From Ustulina deusta (Eukaryota > Ascomycota > Sordariomycetes > Xylariales > Xylariaceae): 64,000 nucleotides of DNA. Location: contig JAJNNX010000014.1 of assembly GCA_023159155.1 (NCBI GenBank), positions 744,001-808,000 on the forward strand. The letters are read 5' to 3'. Made by a program: the position numbers and the translations under genes. Shown piece by piece: positions 11,857 through 20,802 of the stretch (the first letter of the stretch is position 1; each line of letters starts with the position of its first letter). Under the pieces are notes generated by a model. That model made no database searches. It worked only from the letters and a program-made list of their open reading frames with translations, and was not told where the DNA came from.

Positions 11857-14800
11857 GAGGCGTTCTCCTCCGCTCCCGCCAGGTAGGAGCACACAAAAAG
11901 CGTTCAACATCATCCAAGCGAATGTCAACCGATCCCCGGGGGTGCACGACACTCTCCTGGCGGTCGGCAACGATGTCGATGCCGACATCATCTTAGTACA
12001 GGAACCCTGGCTACACGCCAGGGACGGCGAACATATGCACAAGGGACACCCCGCTTACCAATGCTACGCCCCCAGGGGGGATTGGGTCGCCAATCCCCCC
12101 GGGGTAATGACCTACGTACACAGACGCTGGAGCACACATACACACGCCCCAGTGGAATCCACCCACCCACACATCATATGCACCTACGTCTACGGACTCA
12201 CCGTCTACAACATCTACCGCCCCCCCCGCTACCCTACTGAGGACCCCATACTCACTAGCCTGGAGAGCCTCCCCATCCCTGAAGACACCCTCGTGGCGGG
12301 AGACTTCAACGCAACACATTGGACATGGGCACCTGGAGTCCGAAACGGCCACAACGAGGCCCTCGGACAAAGGGTAGCGGATTGGGCCATCGACAAGGGC
12401 CTCACCCAGCTCATCGTAGGCACCCCTACTCATGAACTAGGCGGTGTCCTCGACCTGGCCATGAGCAACACCCCAGGTTCAGCCTCCTGGGTAGACAATG
12501 ACCTCTACACCTCCTCTGATCACTTCACCATCAGGACCATCGTCCCTTTCCAGAGAGAGAGGCCCCGCCCCCCCGGACGCTATATCCCATTCGACAACCT
12601 CAAGCTCTGGGAGGAGGCCGTAGGGCAACAGATCTCCACTATCAAGGTCCCACACAAGATAGCCAGCGTCAGAGCCATAGAGGACCTCTGCACCTCCATC
12701 AACCAGGCACTTCGCGACGCCTACCACGTTGCGTCGGTCCCTACAGGGGGGGGCCGGAGTAAGACCCCCTGGTGGACTCCGGATCTGGCCTCCACACAAA
12801 GGAGAATCTCCCAGGAACGGGAAAATGGCACGCTCTCCAAGGAGGATATACGAGATTTCCGAAAGGACGCCAGGGCAGCAAAAAGGGCCTACTGGAAAGA
12901 CCGCATAGACTCGTCGGACAACACCTCGAAACTATTCAAGATAGCCAGCTGGCGCAAGTCCTCCGATACCCTCGGGGCCCCCCCCCTCAGGCACAACGGG
13001 AGGGTCTATGTGGAGCCCACCGAGAAGACGGAACTACTAGCCTCACAAATACTCTCTGTGAGGGCGGCAGGGGACGACATCCCTGACCCCCTCCCAACAC
13101 GCAGCACTATCCCCCCCGGCTACCGCAAGCTCTTCCCGATTAACATGAGAGTCACGGGGGACGAGGCGAGGCAGGCTTGCTGCGGCGTTCCTATTACCTC
13201 GCCCGGAATAGACAAGGTCAACGTGCTCCTCCTCACCTGGGCCTGGCAGCACATCGCGCGGGCGGTTACCACCCTATACGACGCCTGCCTCTCTGTAGGG
13301 TACCACCCTACTGCGTTCCGTTCGGCCGAGGTTGTCTTCCTACCCAAACCCAACAGAGAGGACTACACGCTGGTCAAGTCGTGGCGACCCATCTCCCTCC
13401 TGCCCTGCCTCGGCAAAGGTCTGGAGAGGCTACTCGCCCGCCGCATCTCTGTCGCGGCTATCCAACGCTCTATCCTGTCAAACCAACACTTCGGAGCCCT
13501 ACCTAACAGGGGGGCACTGGACCTCGTCTCTGCACTCGCCCACGACGTCGAAAAACACATATCTACCAAGGGAAGGGTCTCAACCCTCCTTACCCTGGAC
13601 GTCGCAGGGGCCTTCAACACCATCCTCCGGAACCGACTCACCCAGAGGATACTGGACCAGGGCTGGGACATCAGGGTGGCTCGATGGGTTCAGTCCTTCA
13701 TGACGGACCGCACCGCCTCCCTGAGACTCGAGTCCTTCAGCGCATCCCCCAGACTCCTGGACTGCGGGGTCCCGCAGGGGTCCCCCATCTCCCCGATACT
13801 CTTCATGCTATTCATGGCCCCCCTCTTCAGAGGCGCCACGGGCCTCCCGATGGACAGCTTCGGCTATGCCGACGACGTCGCCATGGCGGAGCATGGCAGG
13901 AACTCCGCAGACAATGCGGCGGAACTCGGCCTAAGGGCATACTGGGCCACACAATGGGGTCGGAGGAACGCCATAGCCTTCGAACCGTCCAAATGCGAGC
14001 TCATCCATATCAGCGGCTCCAACGAGCTCCACGAGGACCCGGTGGTCGTTGGTGACACAGCGATCGCGCCTTCTTCGGAGCCGGTCCGCTGGCTTGGGGT
14101 ATACTTCGACAAGCGACTCCGCTTCCGCTACCATGTGGATGTCTGGGCAGGCAAGGCTGCCCGCGCGGGAGCCTTCCTCCGATCCCTCAGCAACACCGCC
14201 AGGGGCCCCCCTGTGGGGGTCATGTCCGCGGTCGCCAGGGCCATAATCGTGCCCACCGCCACGTACGGTAGCTCGGTCTGGTACCCCGGCCCAGAGAGAC
14301 AGTCTCTCCGACACCGACACGTACAGGTGGGCTCCGGCGTGACGGGGCACGTCCGGAAAATCCACAGCGCTCTGGGCATGACCGCCAGGTCCGTCATACC
14401 CGCGTGGAGGACCGTCCCATACGCCGCTGCCCTCCGAGAGGCAGGACTCCCGGCTGGAGGCCCGTGCCTTGACCGGATCCAGCTGGCGACCTCGGTGCGC
14501 CTCGCTCGACTGGACCGCGCCCACCCCCTCGCCCCACGCACCCAGGAGCCCGAAGGACGCCGCCCGACCGTACTCCAGATCACTGCGGCCCTATCCCCTG
14601 AGCTGCACCGCACTATCCTTACCCCCCCCCTCCCCCCATATCACGCGCCCACCCCACTGGGTAAGAAGGAGGAGGCTGAACTACACAAAGAATGGTTCAC
14701 GAACGCCCTCCGGGCCCAGACCCACGGGGCTAGCACCATTATTATATACTCCGACGGCTCCAAGGACGTCTCAGTATCATGGGGCCTCGCCGCATATTCC

Positions 14801-15604
14801 CTCGGCTCCCCCACTCCGTCCTACACCGAGGCGGGCTGGTTGGACCGCGAGGAGGTGTTTGACGCCGAATGCCTAGGCGCGCTACAAGCCCTGAGATGGT
14901 TCTGCTCCCGCTACACCCGCACCCCGTACGCCCTACACCTCTGTCTCGACAATACCTCTGTACTCAGAAGCCTCCTCAACGGCTCTCCAATCAGCTCGAA
15001 CCACAGATTTAAAGAATTTCGCGACCTCGCAGCCAGCATCCGAGGTAGGATCTATCTCCATTGGTCCCCCGGACACTGCGGGATCCCGGGCAACGAAGAA
15101 GCGGACAGGGTAGCTGGCCTTCTGTCGTGCCAGCCGCTCCCCCCCACGCACTCCTCCCGAAGCGATAGGCCCTCGTACGCTTACGCCAAACGCCTGGCCC
15201 GAGAAAAGGCGGACCAGTATGACCAGGAATGGTGGTCCACCAATCAACCAGACTCATACAGGGCACTGGGCCTCGACTGGCCCAGGCGCCCTAGGGACAT
15301 CGGGGAGTTCGATCTCCCCCGCGAATCCCACCGCAGACTTATTGCCGAAAGGACCGGCCACGGGCACTTTGCTACCTACCACAGAAGGTTTGGCCACCCC
15401 CCCGATAGAATAGAGACTTGCACATGCGGCAAGGAAATAGACTGGGGTCACATGTTTGATTGTGACCTCCAACGCAGCAAACTGCCGAGCCGCCTGCGCT
15501 CGGCGCCGGTCGCGGCAATCAAACGAGCCCTCCTCGGCGTGGAGGCGGCTGGTGAGCACTACAGCTTCTGGAAGCGGTGTAACTCCCCTGTGGACCTAGC
15601 CTAA
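11825..15604 (+). CDS. LINE ORF2: APE endonuclease, reverse transcriptase, RNase H
   Basis: This 1259-residue polyprotein nicks target DNA and copies element RNA at the nick. Residues about 28-240 form the apurinic-type endonuclease (QANVN, VQEPW, GDFNATH near 158, SDHFTI). The reverse transcriptase follows (FLPKPN, SWRPISLL, LDVAGAFNTI, GVPQGSPISP, and the catalytic box YADD near 680). An RNase H domain has its acidic residues in YSDGSKD (about 975), AECLGALQAL, LCLDNTSVL and NEEADRVA. A C-terminal Cys/His cluster (CTCGKEIDWGHMFDC) ends the protein. All catalytic motifs are intact. The first in-frame ATG at 11825 lies inside ORF1, 32 bases before its stop, so translation probably depends on termination-reinitiation or frameshifting. 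Confidence 0.92.
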   Translation: MMNLSQDRTSRRRSPPLPPGRSTQKAFNIIQANVNRSPGVHDTLLAVGNDVDADIILVQEPWLHARDGEHMHKGHPAYQCYAPRGDWVANPPGVMTYVHRRWSTHTHAPVESTHPHIICTYVYGLTVYNIYRPPRYPTEDPILTSLESLPIPEDTLVAGDFNATHWTWAPGVRNGHNEALGQRVADWAIDKGLTQLIVGTPTHELGGVLDLAMSNTPGSASWVDNDLYTSSDHFTIRTIVPFQRERPRPPGRYIPFDNLKLWEEAVGQQISTIKVPHKIASVRAIEDLCTSINQALRDAYHVASVPTGGGRSKTPWWTPDLASTQRRISQERENGTLSKEDIRDFRKDARAAKRAYWKDRIDSSDNTSKLFKIASWRKSSDTLGAPPLRHNGRVYVEPTEKTELLASQILSVRAAGDDIPDPLPTRSTIPPGYRKLFPINMRVTGDEARQACCGVPITSPGIDKVNVLLLTWAWQHIARAVTTLYDACLSVGYHPTAFRSAEVVFLPKPNREDYTLVKSWRPISLLPCLGKGLERLLARRISVAAIQRSILSNQHFGALPNRGALDLVSALAHDVEKHISTKGRVSTLLTLDVAGAFNTILRNRLTQRILDQGWDIRVARWVQSFMTDRTASLRLESFSASPRLLDCGVPQGSPISPILFMLFMAPLFRGATGLPMDSFGYADDVAMAEHGRNSADNAAELGLRAYWATQWGRRNAIAFEPSKCELIHISGSNELHEDPVVVGDTAIAPSSEPVRWLGVYFDKRLRFRYHVDVWAGKAARAGAFLRSLSNTARGPPVGVMSAVARAIIVPTATYGSSVWYPGPERQSLRHRHVQVGSGVTGHVRKIHSALGMTARSVIPAWRTVPYAAALREAGLPAGGPCLDRIQLATSVRLARLDRAHPLAPRTQEPEGRRPTVLQITAALSPELHRTILTPPLPPYHAPTPLGKKEEAELHKEWFTNALRAQTHGASTIIIYSDGSKDVSVSWGLAAYSLGSPTPSYTEAGWLDREEVFDAECLGALQALRWFCSRYTRTPYALHLCLDNTSVLRSLLNGSPISSNHRFKEFRDLAASIRGRIYLHWSPGHCGIPGNEEADRVAGLLSCQPLPPTHSSRSDRPSYAYAKRLAREKADQYDQEWWSTNQPDSYRALGLDWPRRPRDIGEFDLPRESHRRLIAERTGHGHFATYHRRFGHPPDRIETCTCGKEIDWGHMFDCDLQRSKLPSRLRSAPVAAIKRALLGVEAAGEHYSFWKRCNSPVDLA

Positions 15605-15782
15605 ATACGCTACCTACCTTTCTCCTTGGTTATTTCATTTGTTAGCGAACGCGGGACCCCGCCGTCTATCCGAACATAAATCTAATAAGGTCACGTGAGG
15701 GACTGGCACCGACTAGGTGCACGGGCCCAGCGCCTAGGTCGCTGTAAATTAGTGTTAGCTCCCTAGGATAGACGTTAATATA
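15605..15782 (+). other. LINE 3' UTR with nested stem-loops
   Basis: A perfect 9-base inverted repeat, CGTCTATCC at 15663-15671 and GGATAGACG at 15766-15774, can close a loop of about 95 bases. Inside it, CGACTAGGTGC (15710-15720) and GCGCCTAGGTCG (15730-15741) form a second hairpin. The outer stem is also present, with a G-U wobble, in the LINE relic at 39.47-39.58 kb. This suggests a structure recognised by the element's own reverse transcriptase; that role is inference. Confidence 0.65.
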
Positions 15783-15804
15783 CTCTCTCTCTCTCTCTCT
15801 CTCT
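15783..15804 (+). repeat. (CT)11 simple-repeat tail of the LINE
   Basis: The element ends not in poly(A) but in a CT dinucleotide run directly followed by the target-site duplication. The truncated relative at 39.4 kb ends in a (TAC)n run instead. The exact border with the duplication is ambiguous by two bases. Confidence 0.85.
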
Positions 15805-15820
15805 CTTTCTTTACTGGGGC
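15805..15820 (+). repeat. LINE target-site duplication, 3' copy (16 bp)
   Basis: This is the exact copy of 9843-9858. The bases before and after the two copies differ, so the duplication is 16 bp within the uncertainty caused by the CT tail. Confidence 0.88.
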
Positions 15821-16595
15821 TGTTTACTTACACTAGTCGTTCCATCTAGCCTAAAGGAGTAGTATCTCGTTCAAATGTGCCCTCCTCATTGGTCACGCTT
15901 TTAGCCCCTCCACCTGGATTTTGCCATAGGCCGTATACATACATGCATTCCGATCTTCCTCTCTCTAACTTACATTGTACATGCATATCCGATTTGATGA
16001 GATTCACGAGCTTACTTTCTCTTTCAATTCCTCTTTGAAGCTGTGTTGCGTCTTCAATGGATCATGATGTGGCACTCCAGTCTTCTCAGAAGACACCCAA
16101 GGTACCTATTCCCGTTTTGTATTTCGTTGCGTCACTGCCATTGGTAACGCTAACCAATGAACAGCCGTCCCAGCAAGGGAAGCATATGTCATGCCCCTTC
16201 CTGATACAGCTAGCGTGGTCTCTTGCCAACTGTTCCCCAACACGTGTAGCCCCTTCCCCCCAGAGAGCGGAAGCTGGTTGGCTGGCATGCTCGGCTTGGC
16301 TTGGTCATCCCTGCACCCGCTAATGCATCAATTGCCAGCTCTCTACGTCGCTGTCCTCTGTCCGTCTCTCTGTTCCCTGGTGAGCTCCGTTTAAACCTCC
16401 GAGCCGCAACCATAACCGCACCCTCACCTGCCCTCACCTCAGAGCGCACTGCGAGCTCGTCTCCTGTTCGTACCTATGGCTCTCCCATTACGGTAACAGC
16501 ATCGCAGCATTTGCTGTATTTTCTCCCAACACCCACGTCACCCACGTCTGAACCACGATTCTTGTCGCCCGCCGAAAGCTGCGAACCCGGTCGAC
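15821..16595 (+). promoter_or_regulatory. TAM41 upstream region with possible leader intron and uORF
   Basis: This is the TAM41-side half of the former MAD1-TAM41 shared intergenic region. An upstream ATG at 16057 opens a frame of 15 codons to a good intron: donor GTACCT at 16102, branch GCTAAC, acceptor CAG ending at 16164. If spliced there, the frame continues to a stop near 16323, before the TAM41 ATG. I infer a spliced 5' leader with an upstream ORF. The peptide matches nothing I know. A small decayed gene is the alternative. Confidence 0.4.
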
Positions 16596-18221
16596 ATGGC
16601 TCTCCGTCCGATTCCTATGACCCTGACCGGCACCGGTGTTGTGAGGGGTCGTAGTCCTTCGTTGTATATTACTGCCGCCAGCCATGTACGACAAGCTAGG
16701 CCATACCACAGCCGCTCCTGTCTTCCCCGAACCCTAACGCCTAGGCTAAACACGACAAATCGTCTTCCTGTTTTCGCCGTCCCAGCTCGCACGTTCGCCT
16801 CGGGACCATCGAAGGATTCGTCTAACGACGGCGCTGGTGCTGCTCACCTGAAGGAGTCGGCATCCGATTCTGCATCGACGACGGCCCAATCTCCAGACGA
16901 GCCTCATTCACAAACACCGAGCCATTCATCCAGCTCCTCGTCAGTTACAAATCAGCCCGAGTATGATTGGGAGGAAAAACCTAATTTCGACATCGAGAAG
17001 TTCACACAACTGCCCTACGAAAACTTTGGGGTCAACCAACACATGATTATTGATCGCGAGTTCAAGGAGGCTCTTCGCCAGCTGCTGTGGAAATTCCGTG
17101 CCCCTATTCGCTATGCCTTCGCCTACGGCTCCGGCGTTTTCCCACAATCAACGGGCGGGGCCGCTTCCGAGGCCGAAATCAAAGCTGTCCATCCCAAAGC
17201 ACCTCTTGCAGTACAAAAGGCCCAGAATGGTTCGCCAAAGATGATTGACTTCATATTCGGTGTCTCATTTACTCAGCATTGGCACTCGCTCAATCTTACA
17301 CAGCACCGTGATCACTACTCTGCCCTTGGATCGCTTGGATCTGGCGCCGTGTCGTATGTTCAGGATAAATGGGGCGCTGGCGTGTATTTTAACCCCTATG
17401 TCACCGTCGAGGGTATCCAGATCAAATATGGTGTCGTCAATATCGACACGTTGTGCAGGGACCTGAGCGAGTGGGATAGCTTATATCTTGCTGGCCGTCT
17501 CCATAAGCCTGTCAAGATCCTGCGGGACGATCCACGTGTTCGCCTTTCCAATCAAATCAATCTTCTCTCGGCATTAAGAACCGCTCTACTCCTGTTGCCG
17601 CCTACCTTCACCGAGCAGGAGTTATACGCTACCATCGCTGGCATAAGTTATCTAGGCGATCCCCGTATGGCGTTGCCGACAGAAAACCCAAAGAAAGTTT
17701 CAAATATTGTGAGCCACAATATGTTGAATTTTCGCCGGCTTTATGCGCCTCTGGTTGAATCGCTGCCTAATGTCACCTTCAATGATCCCTCTTGCAAAAC
17801 CGCCGACTGGATCACCAATGCAGATGCCGTATTGAGGCTTGAGCAGGATATGGATCCCGTGAAGCGAGGCAATATGGTCCGGCGGTTACCTAAAGCCTTC
17901 CGGTCCAAGCTTTACTTCGAGTACCAGAAGAAATTTCAAATTCCGCAACTCGAATTCAACAAGATGATGGAGGAAAGCAAAAATGAAGATACAGGGTCTT
18001 TCAAACGACAACAGGGTGGCCAATTCGAACAACGCGTAGTACAACAGCCGCCCGAAGAACTTCGAGACACCATTCGTGGCGTTATCAAAAAGACCGTCTC
18101 CTGGCCGAGCACCAGTCAAAGCGTGAAAAGCTTTGTTACGGCGGGATTTTCCCGTGGCTTCCGATACTTGGGAGAAAAGCTCGATAAATACCGCCAAGGG
18201 AGCAAAAACAGTGAAGGTTGA
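16596..18221 (+). CDS. TAM41: Mitochondrial CDP-diacylglycerol synthase Tam41 (Mmp37)
   Basis: Tam41 makes CDP-diacylglycerol from phosphatidic acid and CTP at the matrix side of the mitochondrial inner membrane, the first committed step towards phosphatidylglycerol and cardiolipin. Its loss affects TIM23 import secondarily. The protein is 541 residues, uninterrupted. Residues 1-70 are rich in Arg, Ser and Thr with few acids, fitting a mitochondrial presequence. A Ser-rich linker leads to the nucleotidyltransferase core: FAYGSGVF near 174-181 (the GSG loop) and DFIFGV near 218, followed by the family signatures QHWHSLNLTQHRDHYS and KYGVVNIDTL. The C-terminal part includes the RxLPKAFRSKLYFEYQ-type segment. 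Length and motifs look complete. The gene is divergent from MAD1, with the LINE between them. Confidence 0.92.
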   Translation: MALRPIPMTLTGTGVVRGRSPSLYITAASHVRQARPYHSRSCLPRTLTPRLNTTNRLPVFAVPARTFASGPSKDSSNDGAGAAHLKESASDSASTTAQSPDEPHSQTPSHSSSSSSVTNQPEYDWEEKPNFDIEKFTQLPYENFGVNQHMIIDREFKEALRQLLWKFRAPIRYAFAYGSGVFPQSTGGAASEAEIKAVHPKAPLAVQKAQNGSPKMIDFIFGVSFTQHWHSLNLTQHRDHYSALGSLGSGAVSYVQDKWGAGVYFNPYVTVEGIQIKYGVVNIDTLCRDLSEWDSLYLAGRLHKPVKILRDDPRVRLSNQINLLSALRTALLLLPPTFTEQELYATIAGISYLGDPRMALPTENPKKVSNIVSHNMLNFRRLYAPLVESLPNVTFNDPSCKTADWITNADAVLRLEQDMDPVKRGNMVRRLPKAFRSKLYFEYQKKFQIPQLEFNKMMEESKNEDTGSFKRQQGGQFEQRVVQQPPEELRDTIRGVIKKTVSWPSTSQSVKSFVTAGFSRGFRYLGEKLDKYRQGSKNSEG

Positions 18222-18986
18222 GCTAAGCTTTGAGCTTGACATTAACCTCCCGCATCGAACTCAGCATACCACACACACTAGAGTACAACTTTAACCAGGA
18301 TGGTATGATTTTGTTATTTCAATACCGACCAAATGTATTACATCCCACGACGAGCGTTGTACTCGTCTAATACGGCAGTCCGTCGTTGAGAATTCGCCGC
18401 AAGCCGGCACATTTTCTTTTGTCTCCGTTATCATCACGGTTGTGGGAAAAGCATGGTGCATGAGCCATAGGTTACATCCACAGGATCAGGATAGATTTTA
18501 TTGTGTTTCATCTATAGAGGTGGCGGGCAAGCAACGTGAAGTATTTACATCTCAGACGCACACGCGGTTCCAAGTGAAAGGTTGCGGTCTCGAGGCATTT
18601 GATTCTTGTACGGATGGAGAAGAAAGGGATATGGGTCGGCGTCTGGGTGTAAATTCTGTAAATACAATACGATTAATGTAAAAACAACAACTCTGCGTCT
18701 CAATGCATGCAATTATATATTGATATTGCTTTGAAATTGACGGCGCGGGGAAACGGACTGAGTGTGAGACGGAAAAGCGCGCTAAAACGAATACCAAGTA
18801 CCTTAAGTCGGTAGTGAAATGTAATGAAGGTGAAGCTATCTTAATGGTCCCGATGAGGATTTATCTCGGGATGGACAAATGTCGGAATGATGCCTCCACT
18901 TTCGCCTTAGATCATACGATGCCGCACCTAAGTAGTTAGTGCACAAGCCCGGGGACCGATCGCTCGCCGCCGGCTAGAGGAATCAA
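18222..18986. other. Intergenic DNA downstream of TAM41
   Basis: I see no gene. The short open frames at 18442-18681 and 18552-18797 overlap on opposite strands and have no domain signal. The region should hold the TAM41 3' UTR and separates it from the 3' end of the P450 relic. Confidence 0.5.
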
Positions 18987-20802
18987 CTAGTCACCCGCAT
19001 GGGGCTGCTGCTCTTCATACAGCGCCATGGGAACGCCCCTGGCTCGGCGTGCCGACGATCTCGGCCCCCCCGGTGTTTCGGCGCATGCCAGTCGCCTCGA
19101 TACTCCACTCGCTCGTATTTCTGGACAATCCTCACCACTGGTAACCCGACGCGTCAGCCCTCTCTCTCTCTCTCATCACCGGAGTCACAGCCGATTTGGC
19201 AGATTTTTTGGGGGGTATATTTTTTTTTTTTTTTTCACTTACGGCAATACGCTATCTCGGACAAGGCGAAGTTCTGCCCAACACAGATGCGCGGCCCGCC
19301 GTTGAACGGCAACGTACTGTCACGGCCGCGGGGCCCACCGCTCTCACCGCTCCGGCGCGAACAGCCCCCGGGTCCCCGCACGCCCCCCGGGTACAGGTCC
19401 GTGCGCCGCTGCATCGCCAGCGCGTTGTATGTACAGCACCGTGTCCCCCCCGGCAGCGTCGTGTCGCGGAGCGCCGTCCGCATGTTGTACGGCACCGCCG
19501 GGTACAGCCGCAGCGTCTCGCTCGGCGTGTGGCGCAGGTACGACATCGCCTTCAGGTCCGCGTACGTCGGCGCGCCGCCACGCCGCCGCGCCCCACGGTG
19601 CCCAGCACCTCGGCCCCGCAGACGCGCGTACTTCGGGGGATACCGGCAGAGCTCGTACATGGATGGCCCACGCCAGCGTCGCGGCCGTCGTGTCGCGGCC
19701 CGCGAGCAGCACCGCGACGATCTGGTCCCGCAGCACGTGGAATGGGCTTGGCGGTCCTTAGTTAGGTTGCGCTGGTGTCGTGGTCGTGAGACACTTACCC
19801 GATGTACGTCATCAGCGTCTGAAGTCTTTGCACCTCGTCGAAGGCATTCGCGAACTCGCTCTGGGGACTGCCGCTGTTGGCACCGGGGGTGTGGGCAAGG
19901 TGCTGTCGCTTACTTGGCTAGGCTGTTCGCGCTTGCGCTGAGGAGGAAATCTGTCGTGATGTCGAGAGCCATGCGGAATAAGAGATCCATCATGTCCACC
20001 GTCTGGCCCGACGGCGGCAGCTTTGTGAGAAGCGCTGACACCTCCTGTGCCGTTCAGGTCAGCAATCGACGGGATGTGCGAGTAGTTAGGGAACGCGCGG
20101 AGCTCTTTGAGATACTGATCCAGGCCGAATGGGAGCCAGCCTTTCGCCCCGGAAATTGGCTTGAGCACGATAAAGGTTTACTCGGAAAGTGGCTTACCCG
20201 CTCCATGGTCGTGAGATCGCTGACACAGGCGATGGAATGATGGGCCTTTGCCGTATTCGTTGAATTGCGTGGCGAAGACAGCCTTGATGTGTTCTGGATC
20301 CCGCGTGATGATGAACCTCTCCCGAGGACTGACTTGGAGCTCGACGCAATTTGGACATCCCGGGGTCGCGTGGTCAAAGAGCCCGTTGAAGTAGTCGAGC
20401 ATGTTCATCCTCATGCGGGCCCTCGCTATCCCGGCGATTCTCCAGGTGCCTTCGCCAGATATTTATCAGTATCGCGTTGGTAAGTGAATTTATCCTCTTG
20501 CCCTGCTTACCGCTCAGCGGGTTCGTCCCAACGCTAGGAGCCCTCACTCCGCCTATCTTGCGAATCCGAAGCTCATGTCTCGTCCGCTGGATCACGTACC
20601 AGACCACGAGACTGAGGAGAGAGCATACGGCTAATGCAGAGAAATCGGGCGATTGCAAGTCAGACAACATTCTGACGTCGTCTCTACTTGGAAGGGATAA
20701 CGCCAATTCAAGATCCTGCGAGAATCCGAGTACAGATTGCACAGCGTTACTTTTATGACACAATGCCGTGGATATGTAAGCATTGGGCTCCGCAGTGATC
20801 AT
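18987..20802 (-). pseudogene. Decayed CYP52-like cytochrome P450
   Basis: On the minus strand the main P450 landmarks occur in order but in different frames. An N-terminal membrane anchor (ALAVCSLLSLVVWYVIQRT) lies at 20802-20511. CYP52-type text follows (PRERFIITRDPEHIKAVF). The I-helix reads LLAGRDTTAATLAW near 19690, the ExxR segment SETLRLYPAVPYN near 19510, and the heme loop PFNGGPRICVGQNFAL near 19290. A last exon at 19137-18987 reads LVRIVQKYERVEYRGDW. Several single-base frame shifts fall after the I-helix, before the heme loop and twice in the last exon. The stretch around the C-helix, normally about 50 residues between NEYGKGP and RVSDLTTMER, is missing. The family hydroxylates fatty acids or alkanes. 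Neighbouring genes have no indels, so I favour true decay over sequencing error. Confidence 0.8.

Larger units (their letters stand above)
9859..15804 (+). mobile_element. Full-length Tad1-like LINE (non-LTR retrotransposon), intact
   Basis: This 5.9-kb element has a short 5' UTR (about 150 bases), ORF1 with zinc knuckles, and ORF2 with endonuclease, reverse transcriptase and RNase H. A structured 3' UTR and a (CT)n tail follow. It is bounded by a perfect 16-bp duplication. Both ORFs are open with no stop or frameshift, and the DNA is GC-rich with none of the TA excess seen after 41.7 kb. I infer a recent insertion that could be autonomous. The ORF order and the C-terminal RNase H fit the Tad1 clade common in filamentous ascomycetes; clade placement needs a phylogeny. 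It lies in the region between the divergent MAD1 and TAM41 genes. Confidence 0.92.
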
